From assembly GCA_016713435.1 (NCBI GenBank), contig JADJPD010000006.1, forward strand, positions 310,001 through 374,000: a stretch of 64,000 nt of DNA, given 5' to 3'. Position numbers and translations under genes: made by a program. Below the pieces are notes generated by a model, which saw nothing but the letters and a program-made list of their open reading frames with translations, searched no databases and was not told the DNA's origin. This DNA is from Gemmatimonadota bacterium. GTDB lineage: Bacteria > Gemmatimonadota > Gemmatimonadetes > Gemmatimonadales > GWC2-71-9. Of the stretch, positions 55,934 through 64,000 are shown piece by piece (within the stretch, counting starts at the first letter, position 1; every line of letters starts with the position of its first letter).

Positions 55934-57320
55934 ATGGCCCGCATCGACGTGATCATGCCCCAGATGGGTGAATCCATCGCGGAAGGCACCCTGTCCCGCT
56001 GGATCAAGAACGTCGGCGACGAGGTGAAGCGCGACGAACCCATCTTCGAGATCTCCACCGACAAGGTGGACGCCGAGATCCCCGCACCCCAGGGCGGCGT
56101 GCTGGCCGAGATCCTGGTGCAGCAGGGCCAGACGGTCGCGGTCAACACCGTGGTGGCGCGGATCGAGACCGAGAAGGGCGCGGCCGTCAGTGCGGCCCCG
56201 GCGCGCCCGCCTGCCGCCCCGGCCCCTGACGCGCCCCGCCGCCGCGGCGCCGGCCCCCGCGCCCGCCGGAGCCGGCGGCGGCCAAGCGCGCCACCGAGCC
56301 GTTTGCCGTGGCCAGGCCCCGCCGCCGCGCCGGACTCGGCCGAGGGCGGCTGCGGCAGAAGTCCACGCCGCTGGTGCGGAAGATTGCGGCCGAGCACGGC
56401 ATTGATCTCACCGCGGTGTCGGGCACCGGCCACGCCGGCCGGGTGACCAAGAGCGACATCCTCGGGTACATCGAGGCCCCGCCGGTCACCGCCCCAGCGC
56501 GCCGCCGCCCGCGATGCCCCGCCGCCCCGGCCCGCCCGCCCCGGCCGCGGCCGCCCCCAGGCCCGCCGCGGCCGCCTCCGCGCCCGCCGCGCACGGCCCC
56601 GCCGCCGAGGCGTGGGACGGCGACCGGGTGGAGCCGTGGTCGCGGATCCGGAAGCTCACCGCCGAGCACATGATCATGTCGCGCAGGGTGTCGGCGCACG
56701 TGCAGACGCTGTTCGAGATCGACTACACCCGCGTCTCCCAGATCCGGGCCAGGCGGAAGAAGGAGTTCGCGGAGCGGGGCGTGAACCTGACGTTCCTCGC
56801 GTTCATCGCCAAGGCCATCGCGGAGAACCTGCGCAAGCACCCCGGGATGAACGCCGCGGTGAGCAACGAGGCCACGATCTTCCGGCGCGACATCAATCTC
56901 GGCATCGCCGTGGCGCTCGACTGGGGCCTCATCGTCCCGGTGATCCGCCGGGCCGACGAGCTGTCGCTGCTCGGGCTTGCCCGCGCCATCAACGACCTCG
57001 GCGAACGCGCCCGCACCAAAAAGCTGTCGCCGGACGACGTGCAGAAGGGCACCTTCACGATCACCAACCCGGGCGTCTTCGGCAGTTACGCGGGCCTCCC
57101 GATCATCAACCAGCCGCAGGTGGCCATCCTCGGCGTCGGCACCATCGAGAAGCGGCCCGCCGTGGTCACGCTGCCCGACGGCACCGACACCATCGCGCCG
57201 CGGCTCAAGGGCATGCTCACCATGTCCTTCGACCACCGCGTGGTGGACGGGGCCGACGCCGACCGCTTCCTGGCCGACGTGAAGAAGGCGCTGGAGCAGT
57301 TCCCCGACGACGCGGCCTGA
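55934..57320 (+). CDS. 2-oxoacid dehydrogenase E2 (dihydrolipoyl acyltransferase), two frameshifts
   Basis: About 462 aa across three frames. Lipoyl domain first (VIMPQMGESIAEG; lipoylated Lys in EISTDKVDAEIPAP). An Ala/Pro-rich linker, in which the frame shifts (somewhere in 56220-56340); peripheral-subunit-binding domain (STPLVRKIAAEHGIDLTAVSGTGHAGRVTKSDI in pieces, 56356-56460); second linker with another shift (about 56480-56520); then the intact acyltransferase domain with the catalytic HRVVDGADADRF. Both breaks fall in GC-rich low-complexity linkers where sequencing errors are common. The E3 (lipoamide dehydrogenase) gene is not in the window. Confidence 0.9.
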
Positions 57321-57321
57321 G

Positions 57322-57648
57322 ATGCCCCGCGTCCTGACGGCGGCGCGCGTCACCGTGGCCCCGGAGCACGCGGGGGAGTACCTCGAACTGATCCACCAGC
57401 TGGCGGTGATCGGCGAGGACCGGGGGCAGCACCTGTGGGTGTTCCGGAGCATGGCCAGCCCCGGCATGTTCCTCGAGTTCAGCGAGAGCCGCACCGAGCT
57501 GACCCACCGCTCGCGCGCCTCGCGCACCGACCTCGAGGGCCGGCTGGAACAGCGCCTCCGCGAGATCTGCACCTACGCCCCCGGCGCGTGGGATCTCTGG
57601 GAAGAAGTGCCCGCGCCCGACCCGGCGCCGGGCAGCGACGAATACTGA
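57322..57648 (+). CDS. Small ABM-like (dimeric alpha/beta-barrel) protein, unknown function
   Basis: 108 aa, ATG 1 nt after the E2 stop. Pattern ARVTVAPEHAGEYLELIHQLAVIG / HLWVFRSMASPGMFLEFSES resembles an antibiotic-biosynthesis-monooxygenase-type ferredoxin-like fold (strand, helix, two strands, helix). No cofactor site is identified. Encoded at the end of the E1-E2 operon; relation to the complex is unknown. A 6-bp hairpin (57649-57664) follows directly. Confidence 0.6.
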   Translation: MPRVLTAARVTVAPEHAGEYLELIHQLAVIGEDRGQHLWVFRSMASPGMFLEFSESRTELTHRSRASRTDLEGRLEQRLREICTYAPGAWDLWEEVPAPDPAPGSDEY

Positions 57649-57689
57649 GGAGCCCCCGGGCTCCACGACCCGCACATGGGCAGGTGCAC

Positions 57690-57953
57690 ATGCAACGCAC
57701 GCTGATGGTCGGTGGCCAGGCCTGGGAGGTGAGCCCCACCGGCCGCGTCACCCAGTACACCCGCGACGAGTTCGGGCTCGCCTTCCGCCGCCGGGACCCG
57801 GCCGGCGACGAGATCCGCGTGGCGCGCTACACCCCCATGGGGGCCCGCGCCTGGGAACTCTCGCTCGCGGAACTGACGGAGCAGGAGCTCACGACGCTGT
57901 TCCAGCGGTCCCAGCCATCCTGGACCGCCCCCGAGACGGGCTACCGCCGCTGA
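57690..57953 (+). CDS. Small protein of unknown function
   Basis: 87 aa from ATG 57690. Strand-rich N-half with VGGQAWEVSPTGRVTQYTRDEFGLAF in pieces and a helical acidic C-half (LSLAELTEQELTTLFQRSQPSW). Looks like a small beta-barrel or SH3-like domain followed by a helix. It directly precedes the PHP phosphoesterase, 26 nt away. No known family recognised. Confidence 0.6.
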   Translation: MQRTLMVGGQAWEVSPTGRVTQYTRDEFGLAFRRRDPAGDEIRVARYTPMGARAWELSLAELTEQELTTLFQRSQPSWTAPETGYRR

Positions 57954-57979
57954 GCGCCGACCTCCCGCCGTCGCGGCGG

Positions 57980-58819
57980 GTGGAGCTGCACTGCCACTCC
58001 ACCGCCTCCGACGGCATCTACCCCCCCGAGGAAGTCGTGACGCGCGCCCACGCGGCGGGCGTCCGCATCCTCGCGCTCACCGATCACGACACCCTCGACG
58101 GCCTCCCCGCCGCCCTCGAGGCGGGTGCCCGGCTCGGCGTGCGGGTGATCGCGGGCTGCGAGTTCTCGGTCCAGGTGCCCTGGGGCGAGATGCACCTCCT
58201 TGGCTACTTCCTGCCGGTGGGGCACGCGCCGCTGGAGCAGTTCCTGGCCACCACCCGCGATGACCGCGCCCGCCGCGGCGCCGACATGGCCGCGCGGCTC
58301 CAGGGGCTCGGCCTCGCCGTGGACGTCGCCGACATCGAGGCCGAGGCCGATGGGGGCGCCATCGGCCGGCCGCACGTGGCGCGCGCCCTGCTCAAGCGCG
58401 GCCAGGTGGCGACGGTGCAGGAGGCGTTCGACCGCTACATCGGCTGGGGCCGGCCCGGCTTCGTGGAGAAGAAGCTGCCGGCCTTCCGCGACGTGGCCGA
58501 GCTGGTGCACGGCTGTGGCGGGGTCGTGTCCGCGGCGCATCTCAAGGATCGCGGCACGCGCAGTAACCTGACGCTCCTCAAGGGGCAGGGGCTCGATGCC
58601 GTCGAGACCCGCCACCCCTCGCACGATCCCGACACCCGCGCCCGGCTCACCGACCTCGCCCAGGCCCTCGGCCTGCTCCGCAGCGGCGGCTCCGACTGGC
58701 ACGGCGAGGAGTCGGCCTGGGATCCCGGCACCCAGCTCGGCGGGCAGGAGGTGCCCGAGGAGTGGGTGACGGCCCTCGAGGGCGCCCGCCGGGAACCGCG
58801 CCCGGCCTCGGCAAGTTGA
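57980..58819 (+). CDS. PHP-domain metal-dependent phosphoesterase (YciV/RNase AM-like)
   Basis: 279 aa from GTG 57980. Metal-site motifs in order: HCHST (HxH), LTDHDTLDG, the Glu in AGCEFSV, His in GRPHVARAL, His in VVSAAHL, and GSDWHG near the C-terminus. Members hydrolyse 3',5'-nucleoside bisphosphates or trim RNA 5' ends. Sequence just upstream of the GTG (LSADLPPSRR) is in frame but has only a CTG start option. The reading frame is intact. Confidence 0.9.
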   Translation: MELHCHSTASDGIYPPEEVVTRAHAAGVRILALTDHDTLDGLPAALEAGARLGVRVIAGCEFSVQVPWGEMHLLGYFLPVGHAPLEQFLATTRDDRARRGADMAARLQGLGLAVDVADIEAEADGGAIGRPHVARALLKRGQVATVQEAFDRYIGWGRPGFVEKKLPAFRDVAELVHGCGGVVSAAHLKDRGTRSNLTLLKGQGLDAVETRHPSHDPDTRARLTDLAQALGLLRSGGSDWHGEESAWDPGTQLGGQEVPEEWVTALEGARREPRPASAS

Positions 58820-58865
58820 GGGCCGGGAGACGCGGGACCGCATTCACCTTTACTGAGATGGACAG

Positions 58866-59591
58866 ATGAGCACTCGGTGGGACTTCTCGGGCAAGACCGT
58901 CCTCGTGACCGGCGTGGGCCGAGCCGGCCAGATCGGCCACGCCGTGGCCCAGGTGCTGGGGCAGGCGGGGGCCAACATCGTGGCGGTGGACCGCAACGCG
59001 GTCGCGGTGTCCGACCGCGCCAAGGAGTTCACCGCGGCGGGGATCCCGGCCAAGCCGGCCGCCGGGGACCTCACCGAGCCGGACGTGGCCGCGCTCGCCG
59101 TCGAGACGGCCATCAAGAACTTCGGTGGCCTGCACGCCGTGGTGAACGTGGCGGGCGGCCTCACCACCTATGGCGCGGTGGACTCGGTGAGCCCGGCCGG
59201 CTTCGACCGCGAGATCGCCATCAACCTGAAGACCGCCTACCTGATGTCCCAGGCCGCGGTCGAGGCGCTCGCGAAGACCCAGGGGGCCATCGTCAACTTC
59301 GCCTCGGTGGCGTACTACCGGCCGCAGGGCCAGATGGCGGTCTACAGCGCGGCCAAGGCCGGCGTGGCCGCCATGACCCAGAGCCTGGCGGTGGAGCTGT
59401 GGCCCCGCGGCATCCGCGTCAACGCCATCGCGCCGGGCATGGTCCGCACGCCCGAGAACGTGGCCCAGGCCGGCGAGCAGGCCCATTACGTGGAGATGCC
59501 CCAGCTGCTCGACGCGGTGTGCTTCCTGGCGGGCCCGGCGTCGGCGGGGATCACCGGCCACATCCTCCCGGTCACCAACGGGATTCCCTGA
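58866..59591 (+). CDS. Short-chain dehydrogenase/reductase
   Basis: 241 aa. Cofactor site VTGVGRAGQIGHAVA (a variant of TGxxxGIG with an inserted residue), VNVAGG, catalytic Ser in NFASVAYY and Tyr-x-x-x-Lys in YSAAKAG; ITGHILPVTNG loop at the end. ATG at 58866 is 46 nt after the PHP gene. Paired with another SDR starting 1 nt after its stop. Substrate unknown. Confidence 0.88.
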   Translation: MSTRWDFSGKTVLVTGVGRAGQIGHAVAQVLGQAGANIVAVDRNAVAVSDRAKEFTAAGIPAKPAAGDLTEPDVAALAVETAIKNFGGLHAVVNVAGGLTTYGAVDSVSPAGFDREIAINLKTAYLMSQAAVEALAKTQGAIVNFASVAYYRPQGQMAVYSAAKAGVAAMTQSLAVELWPRGIRVNAIAPGMVRTPENVAQAGEQAHYVEMPQLLDAVCFLAGPASAGITGHILPVTNGIP

Positions 59592-59592
59592 C

Positions 59593-60324
59593 ATGGAGCT
59601 GGCCGGGCGCGTCGTCCTCGTCACCGGGGCCGGCCACCGGGTCGGCCGCGCCATCGCCCTCGCGGTGGCGCGGCGCGGCGCCCACCTGGCCGTGCACTAC
59701 CATGCCAGCGCCGCGGAGGCGGACACCACCGTCCGCGCGGCCCTCGAGCTGGGCGTCCAGGCCGTCAGCTTCCAGGCCGACCTCCGCGACGCCCACGCCG
59801 CCCGCGCCCTGCCCGAGCGCGTCGCCCGCTACTTCGGGCGGCTCGACGTGGTGATCAACTCCGCCGGCATCATGACCCGCGCCTTCGTGGAGGAGACCAC
59901 CCCCGAGCTCTGGGACGAGGTCATGGCGGTGAACCTGCGCGCCGGCTTCTTCACCGTGCAGGGGGCGCTGCCCTGGCTGCGTGAGGCGCGCGGCAAGGTC
60001 GTCAACCTGGCCGACGTGGGCGGGCTCGAGCCCTGGCCCCGCTACGCCGCCCACTGCATCAGCAAGGCGGGCGTGGTCATGCTCACCGAGACCCTCGCCC
60101 GGGCCCTCGCCCCCGAGGTCACCGTCAACGCCGTGGCCCCCGGCGCGGTGCTCCCACCCAACGACTGGGACGAGGCCAGCCGCGAGCACCTGGCCCGCAC
60201 CACGCCCCTCAAGCGCCTCGGCAGCCCCGACGACGTCACCGGCGCCGTCCTCTACCTCCTGGAGCAGGGCGACTACGTGACCGGCACCACCCTCGTGGTG
60301 GACGGGGGGCGCCTGCTCCGATGA
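59593..60324 (+). CDS. SDR of the pteridine-reductase (FolM-like) type
   Basis: 243 aa. The cofactor motif TGAGHRVGRAIA has the TGxxxR form typical of pteridine reductases, which favours NADPH. NSAG is present, and the region before the active site reads NLADVGG, with Asp where classical SDRs have Ser, as in PTR1. The residue four before the active-site Lys is His (HCISKAG), not Tyr. Ends GTTLVVDGG. Its stop overlaps the next gene's ATG (ATGA). May reduce dihydrofolate or other pteridines; inference only. Confidence 0.8.
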   Translation: MELAGRVVLVTGAGHRVGRAIALAVARRGAHLAVHYHASAAEADTTVRAALELGVQAVSFQADLRDAHAARALPERVARYFGRLDVVINSAGIMTRAFVEETTPELWDEVMAVNLRAGFFTVQGALPWLREARGKVVNLADVGGLEPWPRYAAHCISKAGVVMLTETLARALAPEVTVNAVAPGAVLPPNDWDEASREHLARTTPLKRLGSPDDVTGAVLYLLEQGDYVTGTTLVVDGGRLLR

Positions 60325-61113
60325 GCGCTGCGGCCCCTCGCGTTCGGCACTGTCCTCATCGTGGGCGGCGGCTGCTATGGCACCTTCTACACCCGCCAGC
60401 TCCTCGCGGCCGAGGCCCGGGGCAAGGTGACCTTCGACGAGCTGTGGGTCGTCGACCAGGACCCGCACTGCCAGTACACCCGGGACGTCGGCATCGCCGG
60501 CCACCATCGCCTGGTGGTCGGCGAGTGGGACGAATTCCTCGACGAGTGGCTCTCCACCCAGGCGCTCGCCCCCGCCCCCCGGGCGGCGCGGCCGCCTGAC
60601 ATGCTGGTGCCCTCGCCGCTCATGCCGCACGTGCTCTACCACTGGCTCCTTCGCCGCGCCCGCACGCGGTGGCCCGGCCGCCTGGTGGAGACCCGGCCCC
60701 TCGCCGCCGGCCCGCGCACGCCCTACGATGCGGGCGCGCCTGACGGCGCCCGCTACGTCTCCCACGCCGACTGGACCTGCCCCGTCCACTGCATCGAGCC
60801 CGCCACCTGCCCGGTGACCCGGGCCCCGCGCACCTGGGACATGGCGGCCACCTATCGCGACTGGGCCGCGAAGCTGGGGGCGCTGTGCGTGGACTATCAC
60901 TGCGCCCACCAGGTGTTCGGGGTCGGCATGATCGCGGTCCCGGACATTCTGGACGGCGACCGCCGGGTGGCCGAGGCCGGGAACCGGACGGACGACGTGG
61001 CGATACTGGTGGGGACCCACTCCTGCTGCCATGGGGCGGCCCAGCTGCTCCACCTCGGGGCGGGGGAGGGGCTTATATTGCGGCCACCCGAGCTCTCCTT
61101 CAGCCTTCCCTGA
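60321..61113 (+). CDS. Cys-rich protein of unknown function with Rossmann-like N-terminus (possible frameshift)
   Basis: About 260 aa. The conserved-looking frame reads FGTVLIVGGGCYGTFYTRQL from about 60343, a nucleotide-binding-like strand-turn-helix, but its only standard start (GTG 60361) cuts off the strand. The ATG at 60321, which overlaps the FolM-like stop, gives MSAAAPR in another frame, so one indel near 60340 is probable. Further on are CPVHCIEPATCPVT (three Cys), PRTWDM, and THSCCHGA. The Cys pattern suggests a metal or Fe-S site. No family recognised. It is followed 7 nt later by trxB. Confidence 0.6.
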
Positions 61114-61120
61114 CCACGCC

Positions 61121-62083
61121 ATGACCACCAGCACCGACTTCGACACGATCATCGTGGGCGCCGGCCCCGCCGGCCTGTGCGCCGCCATGTACGCCGGGCG
61201 CGGCATGCTCAAGGCCGTGACCCTCGAGGGCAAGGTGCCGGGCGGCGAGCTCCTCGCCACCGAGAAGATCGAGGATTACCCCGGCTTCGAGTCCATCCTC
61301 GGCCGCGAGCTCGCCGAGCGGATGACCGCCCATGCGAAGAAGTTCGGCGCCGATATCCGGCAGGCCACCGTGGACGGCATCCAGCGGGAGGCCGACGGCA
61401 CCTTCGCCGTGAAGACCGTGGATGGCCCCACCTATCGGGCCCCGACCGTGATCCTCACCGCGGGTGGCACGCCGACCAAGCTCGACGTCCCCGGGGAGGC
61501 GGAGTACGCCGGCTTCGGCGTCTCCTACTGCGCCGTGTGCGACGGGGCCTTCTTCCGCAACCAGGTCCTCGCCGTGGTCGGCGGCGGCGACGCGGCGGTG
61601 GAGGAGGCGGACTACCTCACGCGGTATGCCTCGAAGGTGTACCTGGTGCACCGCCGCGACGAGCTCCGGGCGTCGAAGATCCTGCAGGAGCGGCTGTTCG
61701 CCAACCCGAAGATCGAGGTGATCTGGAACAAGAAGGTGCTCGAGGTGCAGGGCGCCGAGAAGCTGGGCATGAAGGAAGTGCACGGCCTCCGGCTCCAGGA
61801 CACCGTGACCGGGGCCGAGTCCACGCTGCCCGTCGCGGGCGTCTTCGTCTTCGTCGGGTTCCGGCCTAACAGTGGGCTCATCAAGGAGCACTTTGCGCAC
61901 GACCCGAGCGGCTACGTGGTCACCGACGACCGCATGATGACCTCGATCCCCGGCCTCTTCGCCGCCGGCGACCTGCGCGTGCAGCTCACCCGCCAGGTCA
62001 CCACCGCGGTCGGGGACGCCACCACGGCGGCCATCGCGGTCGAGAAGTACCTCGCCGAGCGCCGGAGCCATGCCGGCGTCTGA
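61121..62083 (+). CDS. trxB: Thioredoxin-disulfide reductase
   Basis: 320 aa FAD/NADPH flavoprotein. FAD site IIVGAGPAGLCAAMYA, redox-active disulfide CAVC at about residues 137-140 (in SYCAVCDGAFF), NADPH site VVGGGDAAVEEADYL with HRRDELRA, and the C-terminal FAD motif FAAGDLRVQLTRQVTTAVGDA in pieces. ATG at 61121; a TTATATT box lies about 50 nt upstream inside the previous gene. It supplies reduced thioredoxin, for example to the peroxiredoxin at 22985. Overlaps the next gene by 14 nt. Confidence 0.95.
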   Translation: MTTSTDFDTIIVGAGPAGLCAAMYAGRGMLKAVTLEGKVPGGELLATEKIEDYPGFESILGRELAERMTAHAKKFGADIRQATVDGIQREADGTFAVKTVDGPTYRAPTVILTAGGTPTKLDVPGEAEYAGFGVSYCAVCDGAFFRNQVLAVVGGGDAAVEEADYLTRYASKVYLVHRRDELRASKILQERLFANPKIEVIWNKKVLEVQGAEKLGMKEVHGLRLQDTVTGAESTLPVAGVFVFVGFRPNSGLIKEHFAHDPSGYVVTDDRMMTSIPGLFAAGDLRVQLTRQVTTAVGDATTAAIAVEKYLAERRSHAGV

Positions 62084-62723
62084 GCTCGAGATCGTCGCGC
62101 TGCCCAACGGGCAATTCGCCGAGAACTGCTACATCCTGGCGGACCGGGAGACGCGCCGCGCGGTGCTGGTCGACCCCGGGGAGGACCCGGCGCTCTTCCT
62201 GGCCGAGCTCGGCCGCCGCGGCCTGACGCTCGAGGCCATCTGGCTCACCCACGGCCACGTGGACCACATCATGGGCGTGGCCGAGGTGAAGGCCGCCACC
62301 GGCGTGCCGGTCTACCTCCATCCTGCCGACCGGGCGCTGTACGACGCGCTGCCCCAGCAGGGCGGCTGGATGGGCCTCGTGCTCGAGGCCCCGCCGCCGC
62401 CCGACCACCAACTCGCCGACGGCCAGGTGCTGCACCTCGGCCGGCACGCGTTCACCGTGCGCCACACACCCGGTCATTCACCGGGCAGCGTGAGCTTCGT
62501 GGGTCCGGACATCATCCTCGGCGGGGACGTGCTCTTCAGCGGCTCCATCGGCCGCACCGACCTGCCCGGGGGAGACTTCGCGACCCTGCTGCAGAGCATC
62601 CAGTCGGTGTTCCTCACGCTGCCGGATTCGACGGTGGTGCTGAGCGGCCACGGCCCCGAGACCACCATCGGCGTGGAGCGGATGACCAACCCCTTCCTCA
62701 CGGGCGCCTATCGCCATGGGTGA
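62070..62723 (+). CDS. Metallo-beta-lactamase-fold hydrolase (glyoxalase II/YcbL-like)
   Basis: 217 aa. Zinc ligands: THGHVDHI (HxHxDH), His in HTPGHSPGS, Asp in LGGDVLF, and His in LSGHGPET. This is the short glyoxalase-II-like YcbL group without the substrate-binding C-domain, so it hydrolyses thioesters such as S-lactoylglutathione or related compounds. ATG 62070 overlaps trxB; its stop overlaps the zinc-ribbon ORF. Confidence 0.9.
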   Translation: MPASELEIVALPNGQFAENCYILADRETRRAVLVDPGEDPALFLAELGRRGLTLEAIWLTHGHVDHIMGVAEVKAATGVPVYLHPADRALYDALPQQGGWMGLVLEAPPPPDHQLADGQVLHLGRHAFTVRHTPGHSPGSVSFVGPDIILGGDVLFSGSIGRTDLPGGDFATLLQSIQSVFLTLPDSTVVLSGHGPETTIGVERMTNPFLTGAYRHG

Positions 62724-62871
62724 GCGGCCGGCGGAGGCCCGGGGCCCGGCGCCCAAGGAGCCGCCCCGCTGCAACCGCTGCGGGTTTCCCGTCACCTCGC
62801 GCCCGTGGGGCTGCAAGAATCCCTGCGCCAATTGCGGCACCGTGTATCCGCTCGGTGACTGCTCCGACTGA
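62716..62871 (+). CDS. 51-residue zinc-ribbon protein
   Basis: ATG at 62716, 8-nt overlap with the metallo-hydrolase stop, TGA at 62871. A basic/Pro-rich 18-residue leader, then CNRCGFPVTSRPWGCKNPCANCG with seven to eight cysteines overall: CxxC, two further Cys (GCKNPC), another in ANCG, and a late GDC. The pattern fits a zinc ribbon or rubredoxin-like knuckle. Too short for common ORF length cut-offs. It overlaps the glycosyltransferase GTG by 17 nt, so all four genes from trxB on are translationally linked. Role unknown. Confidence 0.75.
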   Translation: MGERPAEARGPAPKEPPRCNRCGFPVTSRPWGCKNPCANCGTVYPLGDCSD

Positions 62872-64000
62872 CCTCCCCCCCGCCGAGCCCCGCGTCCTCT
62901 CGGCGGCGCGTCCCCTCGACCCGGCGCGCGATCCGCTCCCCCCGCCGCTCCGCACGGGCCGCCGCCTCACGATCCTCGACATCACCAAGTACTTCGGCCC
63001 CACGACCGGCGGCATCCGCACCTACCTGCTGGACAAGGCCCGCTACGTGGCCGCGCATCCCGACCTCGCCCAGCTCCTGCTGGTCCCGGGCGCCGGGGGG
63101 CAGGTCGGCGACGACGGGAACCTGCGCTGCTACCGCGTGCGCGGCCCCGAGATCCCGCTCGACCGCAACTACCGCTTCCTCCTCGACCGCGCGGCGGTCC
63201 GCCGGGTGCTCGCGCACGAGCGCCCCGACCTCATCGAGGTGGGCAGCCCGTGGCTGGTGCCGTGGGTGGTCCGCGGCGCCGCGCGCGACCTCGGCATCCC
63301 CACGGCCTGGTTCTATCACACCCACTTCCCGGCGATCATCGCGCCGCCGGGAGCGGGGACGCCCGCGTGGCGGCGCGGTGCCGCCCGCGCCGCCTGGGCG
63401 TGCGCCGCCTCGCCCGCGCGCATCGCGCCGTGCTGGTGGCGTCCGAGGGGGTGGCGCGCGCCCTGGAGCAGCACGGGGTCCACAACGTTCAGCGCATCGC
63501 GCTCGGCGTGGACCTGGCGCAGTTCACGCCCGCGCGCCGTGCGGCACGCGAGGCCGTCCGGGCCCGGCACGGCCTTCCCGATGGCCCGCTCGCCCTCTAT
63601 CTCGGCCGCTTCACCGAGGAGAAGCGGCTCGAGGTGGTCATCGATGCATGGCGGAGGGTGGGCCGGGAGGCGGGCGCCACCCTGGTGCTCGTGGGGACCG
63701 GCCCGCGTGAGGCGCGCCTCCGCGCCCGCGCCGGCGGGCTCGCCGTCCGCTGGCTCCCCTTCCAGCGCGACCGCGCCCGCGTGGCCGACCTCCTCGCCGC
63801 CGCCGACCTGTACCTCGCGCCCGGGCCAGCCGAGACCTTCGGCCTGAGCGCGCTGGAGGCGCTGGCCTCGGGCACGCCGGTCCTGTCGGTGGATGTGGGG
63901 GGCGTGGCCGACCGGGTGCACGCCTCCGGCGTGGGCGCCTGCTATCCGGTGGACGATGCGGCCGCCTGTGCTGGGCAGGCGGTCCGGCTCCTCGGGCAGG
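62855..64000 (+). CDS. GT4-family glycosyltransferase, frameshifted, 3' partial
   Basis: Starts at GTG 62855. GT-B N-domain: LTILDITKYFGPTTGGIRTYLLDKA in pieces, PDLIEVGSPWLVPWVV, FYHTHFP. The frame shifts near 63390-63400 and continues as RRLARAHRAVLVASEGVARAL, then GVDLAQFTP, LYLGRFTEEKRL, LVLVGTGPRE, and the GT4 nucleotide-sugar motif PAETFGLSALEALASGTPVL. The open frame passes the window end with no stop. The fold is that of alpha-mannosyl/glucosyl transferases using NDP-sugars; it is reminiscent of transferases acting on phosphatidylinositol or cell-surface glycans, but the acceptor is unknown. Confidence 0.88.

Overview
The window is about 70% G+C and gene-dense, from a diderm (Gram-negative-type) bacterium. 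It encodes an outer-membrane beta-barrel ending in Trp, lipoproteins, two TonB-type energy transducers with ExbB and two ExbD, and a membrane pyrophosphatase of the type I associate with Bacteroidetes. The mix (ROK-controlled glucan locus, inositol-phosphate synthase, arsenosugar genes, very short leaders, many GTG starts) suggests a soil or sediment member of Gemmatimonadota or a neighbouring phylum. This is inference; there is no rRNA here.

Layout. 1-3.8 kb: two signalling proteins (a hybrid histidine kinase cut by the window edge and an Aer-like chemoreceptor), then tRNA-Ala(UGC) and a perfect 36-nt hairpin. 4.5-6.7 kb: an arsenosugar-type cluster (CMD/peroxidase-like protein, ArsS, TVP38/TMEM64). 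6.77-20.85 kb: the most distinctive region, a beta-glucan utilisation locus of two converging operons. One encodes a clan GH-A glycosidase fused to an outer-membrane beta-barrel plus two GH3 enzymes. The other encodes a lipoprotein with four CBM-like repeats, a ROK repressor, a GH16 laminarinase lipoprotein and a GPH-type symporter. A near-identical CTTTGTT/AACAAAG palindrome, overlapping the -10 of a TTGACA promoter, sits at each outer end, so one ROK regulator probably controls the whole locus, itself included. 20.9-26.6 kb: a polytopic membrane protein, Mn-type superoxide dismutase, peroxiredoxin and a damaged aldehyde dehydrogenase. 26.7-34 kb: a kinase-regulator-kinase signalling operon followed by a TonB/ExbB/ExbD/ExbD operon and a second TonB. 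34-35.6 kb: an amino-acid permease, followed by a 233-bp MITE-like repeat. 35.8-42.8 kb: BadF-type sugar kinase, sodium:solute symporter, A-type Fe-S carrier, and an AmiE-like/NagZ/NamZ trio that points to peptidoglycan amino-sugar recovery. 43-50.6 kb: CDP-alcohol phosphatidyltransferase and inositol-3-phosphate synthase (inositol lipid synthesis), an ion-pumping pyrophosphatase and a PA14-containing GH3. 50.6-57.3 kb: M20 amidohydrolase, SDR, and a 2-oxoacid dehydrogenase E1alpha/E1beta/E2 set. 57.3-64 kb: a packed run of small proteins, PHP phosphoesterase, two SDRs, a Cys-rich unknown, thioredoxin reductase, metallo-hydrolase, a 51-aa zinc-ribbon protein missed by length cut-offs, and a GT4 glycosyltransferase that runs off the end.

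Quality. At least a dozen genes carry single frameshifts that leave conserved sequence intact in another frame, and two genes also lack internal blocks of about 40 and 65 or more codons. The simplest reading is uncorrected sequencing or assembly error rather than mass pseudogenisation. Frameshifted genes are therefore annotated as single genes with the break positions stated.
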